This document shows, one piece after another, positions 6,714-8,233 of a DNA stretch of 8,233 nucleotides. Position 1 is the first letter of the stretch, and each line of letters opens with the position of its first letter. The DNA lies in assembly GCA_030671225.1 (NCBI GenBank), contig DAOVAE010000040.1, positions 1 through 8,233 of the forward strand, read 5' to 3'. The translations under genes were made by a program, and so were the position numbers. Origin of the DNA: Desulfobacteraceae bacterium. Its GTDB lineage: Bacteria; Desulfobacterota; Desulfobacteria; Desulfobacterales; UBA11574. The notes under the pieces were generated by a model. That model searched no databases. It was not told the origin of the DNA and worked only from the letters and a program-made list of their open reading frames with translations.

Positions 6714-6726
6714 GGTTTATCCGGGT
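6714..6726 (+). repeat. Phrase GGTTTATCCGGGT shared with the argG leader
   Basis: This 13-mer differs at one position from 2423-2435 before argG. Here it ends 8 nt before the dapF ATG and runs directly into the weak TAGGA ribosome binding site; in front of argG it runs into a duplicated CCGGGTAAAA and then the AAGGAG site. Confidence 0.6.
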
Positions 6727-6731
6727 TAGGA
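6727..6731 (+). promoter_or_regulatory. Probable weak ribosome binding site of dapF
   Basis: TAGGA ends 3 nt before the ATG at 6735. It is short and close, so a modest initiation rate would be expected, but it fits this ATG better than any other candidate start in the frame. Confidence 0.45.
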
Positions 6732-6734
6732 ATT

Positions 6735-7568
6735 ATGGAAAAGATCAATTTTTATAAAATGAGCGGGAGTGGAAATGACTTTATTATCATTGACAACCGC
6801 AAAAAGGTTGTAGACGAAAACGATCTGCCAAAATTTATCGCCAGTGTATGCCGCAGAAAAATGTCGGTTGGTGCCGACGGATTTATACTTGTGGAAAACG
6901 CTGATGGTGTCGATTTCAAATGGCGGTTTTTTAATTCAGACGGCAATGTTGCGGAGATGTGCGGAAATGGAGCAAGGTGTGTAGCTCGATTTGCATATTT
7001 GAACGGTATTGCAGGACCCAAGATGTCTTTTGAAACCCAAGTCGGTATTATTGACGCCAAGGTTTCGGATGAGCGGGTTAAGGTGAAAATGTCGGATCCG
7101 GATGATCTCAAGACCGATTATACCCTTGAACTTAAAAACAGTTCGCTTTTAATCTCAAGTATCAACACCGGTGTTCCCCACGTGGTGATTGTGGAAGAGA
7201 CTATCGACCATGCCGAAGTTGTTAAAGTGGGCAGGGAGATACGGTTCCACCACATGTTTGCCCCTGCCGGTACCAATGTGAATTTCTTGAGCCACATAAA
7301 GGACAATATTATTGCAATCCGGACATATGAGCGTGGCGTTGAGGATGAAACTCTGGCCTGTGGTACGGGGGCGGTTGCCGGTACGATCGTCATGGCTTGC
7401 AGAATAAAGTTAAAGTCCCCGGTAAAGGTTCTGACACGAAGTGGTGAATATCTTTATATCTATTATCAGGAAAAAGAAGGCAAATATTACGATATTTATC
7501 TTGAAGGTGATGCTCGTATCATCTATAAGGCACAACTCTGGGAAGATGCCTGGAAAGACAATTGCTAA
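6735..7568 (+). CDS. dapF: Diaminopimelate epimerase
   Basis: Interconverts LL- and meso-diaminopimelate without a cofactor, supplying LysA and peptidoglycan synthesis. The product is 277 residues, close to the 274 of E. coli. The start ATG 6735 was chosen because MEKINFYKMSGSGNDF matches the family N-terminus; an in-frame start at 6684 would add 17 residues encoded by the repeat region. The two-base catalytic pair is present: Cys76 in MCGNGARC (75-82) and Cys209 in ERGVEDETLACGTGA (199-213). NTGVPH at 144-149 and the duplicated half-domain structure are also as expected. It lies after lysA across a 153-nt repeat gap and 19 nt before folK. It is intact; PhzF-like relatives share the fold but lack this pair of cysteines. 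Confidence 0.97.
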   Translation: MEKINFYKMSGSGNDFIIIDNRKKVVDENDLPKFIASVCRRKMSVGADGFILVENADGVDFKWRFFNSDGNVAEMCGNGARCVARFAYLNGIAGPKMSFETQVGIIDAKVSDERVKVKMSDPDDLKTDYTLELKNSSLLISSINTGVPHVVIVEETIDHAEVVKVGREIRFHHMFAPAGTNVNFLSHIKDNIIAIRTYERGVEDETLACGTGAVAGTIVMACRIKLKSPVKVLTRSGEYLYIYYQEKEGKYYDIYLEGDARIIYKAQLWEDAWKDNC

Positions 7569-7587
7569 CCCGCAATTACTTTGAATA

Positions 7588-8091
7588 ATGGGAATTCATA
7601 CTGCATACATTGGGGCAGGGTCAAACATCGGAAACAAACTTTTAAATTGCAAAAGCGGGATACAAGCACTTACAAGAGCGAATAAAGTAGTAGTCAAGGA
7701 TTGGTCACGGTCTTACAAAACCGAACCTGTGGATTATAAAGACCAGGATTGGTTCGTAAATTTTGTGGTAAAGGTTGAAACCACCCTCGATCCTTTTCAG
7801 CTAATAAATGAACTTAAGTCCATCGAAAGTGATGCCGGGCGGACGTATGACTCTATACGGTTTGGCCCGCGGATTCTCGATCTGGACATCCTTTTGTATG
7901 ATGATTTGGTGACAAATTCATCCGGACTGGTTGTTCCTCACCCCAGGATGCATAAAAGACGTTTTGTGTTAAGACCTATTTGTGATATAGATCCAAAGAT
8001 CGTCCATCCTGTTTTACAAAAGGATATGCAATATCTGTTAGATAGACTGGGAGAGAATGAACAAAGGATCATTGAGTATAAATGCGATTAA
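7588..8091 (+). CDS. folK: 6-hydroxymethyl-7,8-dihydropterin pyrophosphokinase (HPPK)
   Basis: Transfers pyrophosphate from ATP to 6-hydroxymethyl-7,8-dihydropterin, preparing it for joining to p-aminobenzoate in folate synthesis. The product is 167 residues, near the 158 of E. coli. The N-terminal AYIGAGSNIGN (6-16) is the family start, RFGPRILDLDILLYDD at 91-106 carries the Mg-binding pair Asp98 and Asp100, and PHPRMHKRRFVLRP at 117-130 is the second signature. An in-frame TGA at 7582 excludes an upstream start, so ATG 7588 is the natural choice. No clear Shine-Dalgarno sequence precedes it; with only 19 nt after dapF, re-initiation from dapF translation is plausible. The last 10 nt overlap the next gene. 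Folate function is unrelated to lysine synthesis, so this is an operon passenger as far as the sequence shows. Confidence 0.95.
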   Translation: MGIHTAYIGAGSNIGNKLLNCKSGIQALTRANKVVVKDWSRSYKTEPVDYKDQDWFVNFVVKVETTLDPFQLINELKSIESDAGRTYDSIRFGPRILDLDILLYDDLVTNSSGLVVPHPRMHKRRFVLRPICDIDPKIVHPVLQKDMQYLLDRLGENEQRIIEYKCD

Positions 8092-8233
8092 TAATCTTTT
8101 TGGGCATTATATACCTTTGTTACAGGGCTTTGAAATCCTGGGTGCTTCAAGCCGGATCGCCCCAAAAAAAGGTATTTAATAAAACCGCCGGTGAGATCGA
8201 TGACGTCATGGTCAAAGACCCTTTTTGTGAAGT
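8082..8233 (+). CDS. Uncharacterised small protein with an N-terminal membrane segment, 3' end cut off
   Basis: An ATG at 8082 overlaps the end of folK by 10 nt and opens a frame that stays open to the window edge, giving 50 residues. The start is hydrophobic (LIIFLGIIYLCY, residues 3-14) and is followed by a basic stretch (RALKSW), consistent with a single N-terminal membrane anchor with the rest inside the cell. A polar linker follows, then GEIDDVMVKDPFCEV. The VKDPFCEV segment looks like the first half of a cysteine motif of the DPxC type known from YHS-like and other small metal-binding domains; the partner cysteine would lie beyond the window. I cannot name the family. TTGAG at 8073-8077 is a weak ribosome binding site. 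The overlap with folK suggests coupled translation. Confidence 0.75.
   Translation, partial: MRLIIFLGIIYLCYRALKSWVLQAGSPQKKVFNKTAGEIDDVMVKDPFCE

Noticed and set aside
6684..6734. Longer dapF start at 6684
   Set aside because: The 17 extra residues are encoded by repeat DNA and do not resemble the family; the ATG at 6735 begins the conserved N-terminus.

Overview
The window is a chromosomal biosynthetic cluster with every gene on the + strand. In order it holds argD (5' end missing), argF, argG, argH, a small lipoprotein gene, lysA, dapF, folK and the start of an uncharacterised small membrane protein gene. The mix of an arginine run with lysA-dapF, and the general look of the proteins, suggest a deltaproteobacterium (Desulfobacterota, perhaps Desulfobacterales-like). 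That assignment is an inference from gene order and family resemblance, not from a search.

Layout. 1-1168 is argD; 1274-2194 is argF with a TTG start; 2459-3667 is argG with a GTG start; 3675-5084 is argH; 5074-5226 is a 50-residue lipoprotein overlapping the argH end; 5322-6581 is lysA; 6735-7568 is dapF; 7588-8091 is folK; 8082 onward is a partial gene overlapping the folK end. Four junctions are tight (+7, -11, +19 and -10 nt). The other four (105, 264, 95 and 153 nt) are all occupied by short-period repeats.

Function. ArgD makes N-acetylornithine, ArgF carbamoylates ornithine, and ArgG and ArgH complete citrulline to arginine. The earlier steps (argJ, argB, argC) are not here and may lie upstream. 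DapF and LysA are the last two steps to lysine, through meso-diaminopimelate, which also feeds peptidoglycan. FolK is a folate step. The small lipoprotein directly ahead of lysA-dapF recalls the LptM/YifL/LppL lipoprotein gene found next to dapF or lysA in gammaproteobacteria.

The genes themselves are ordinary and intact; I see no new enzyme system or defence system. The unexplained structure is in the gaps. Three carry arrays with a strict 7-nt or 8-nt period, usually facing inward as inverted arms. Two of these arrays contain the stop codon of the preceding gene, and some shared repeat phrases lie immediately before ribosome binding sites. This looks like a set of dispersed intergenic elements inserted into an otherwise compact operon.
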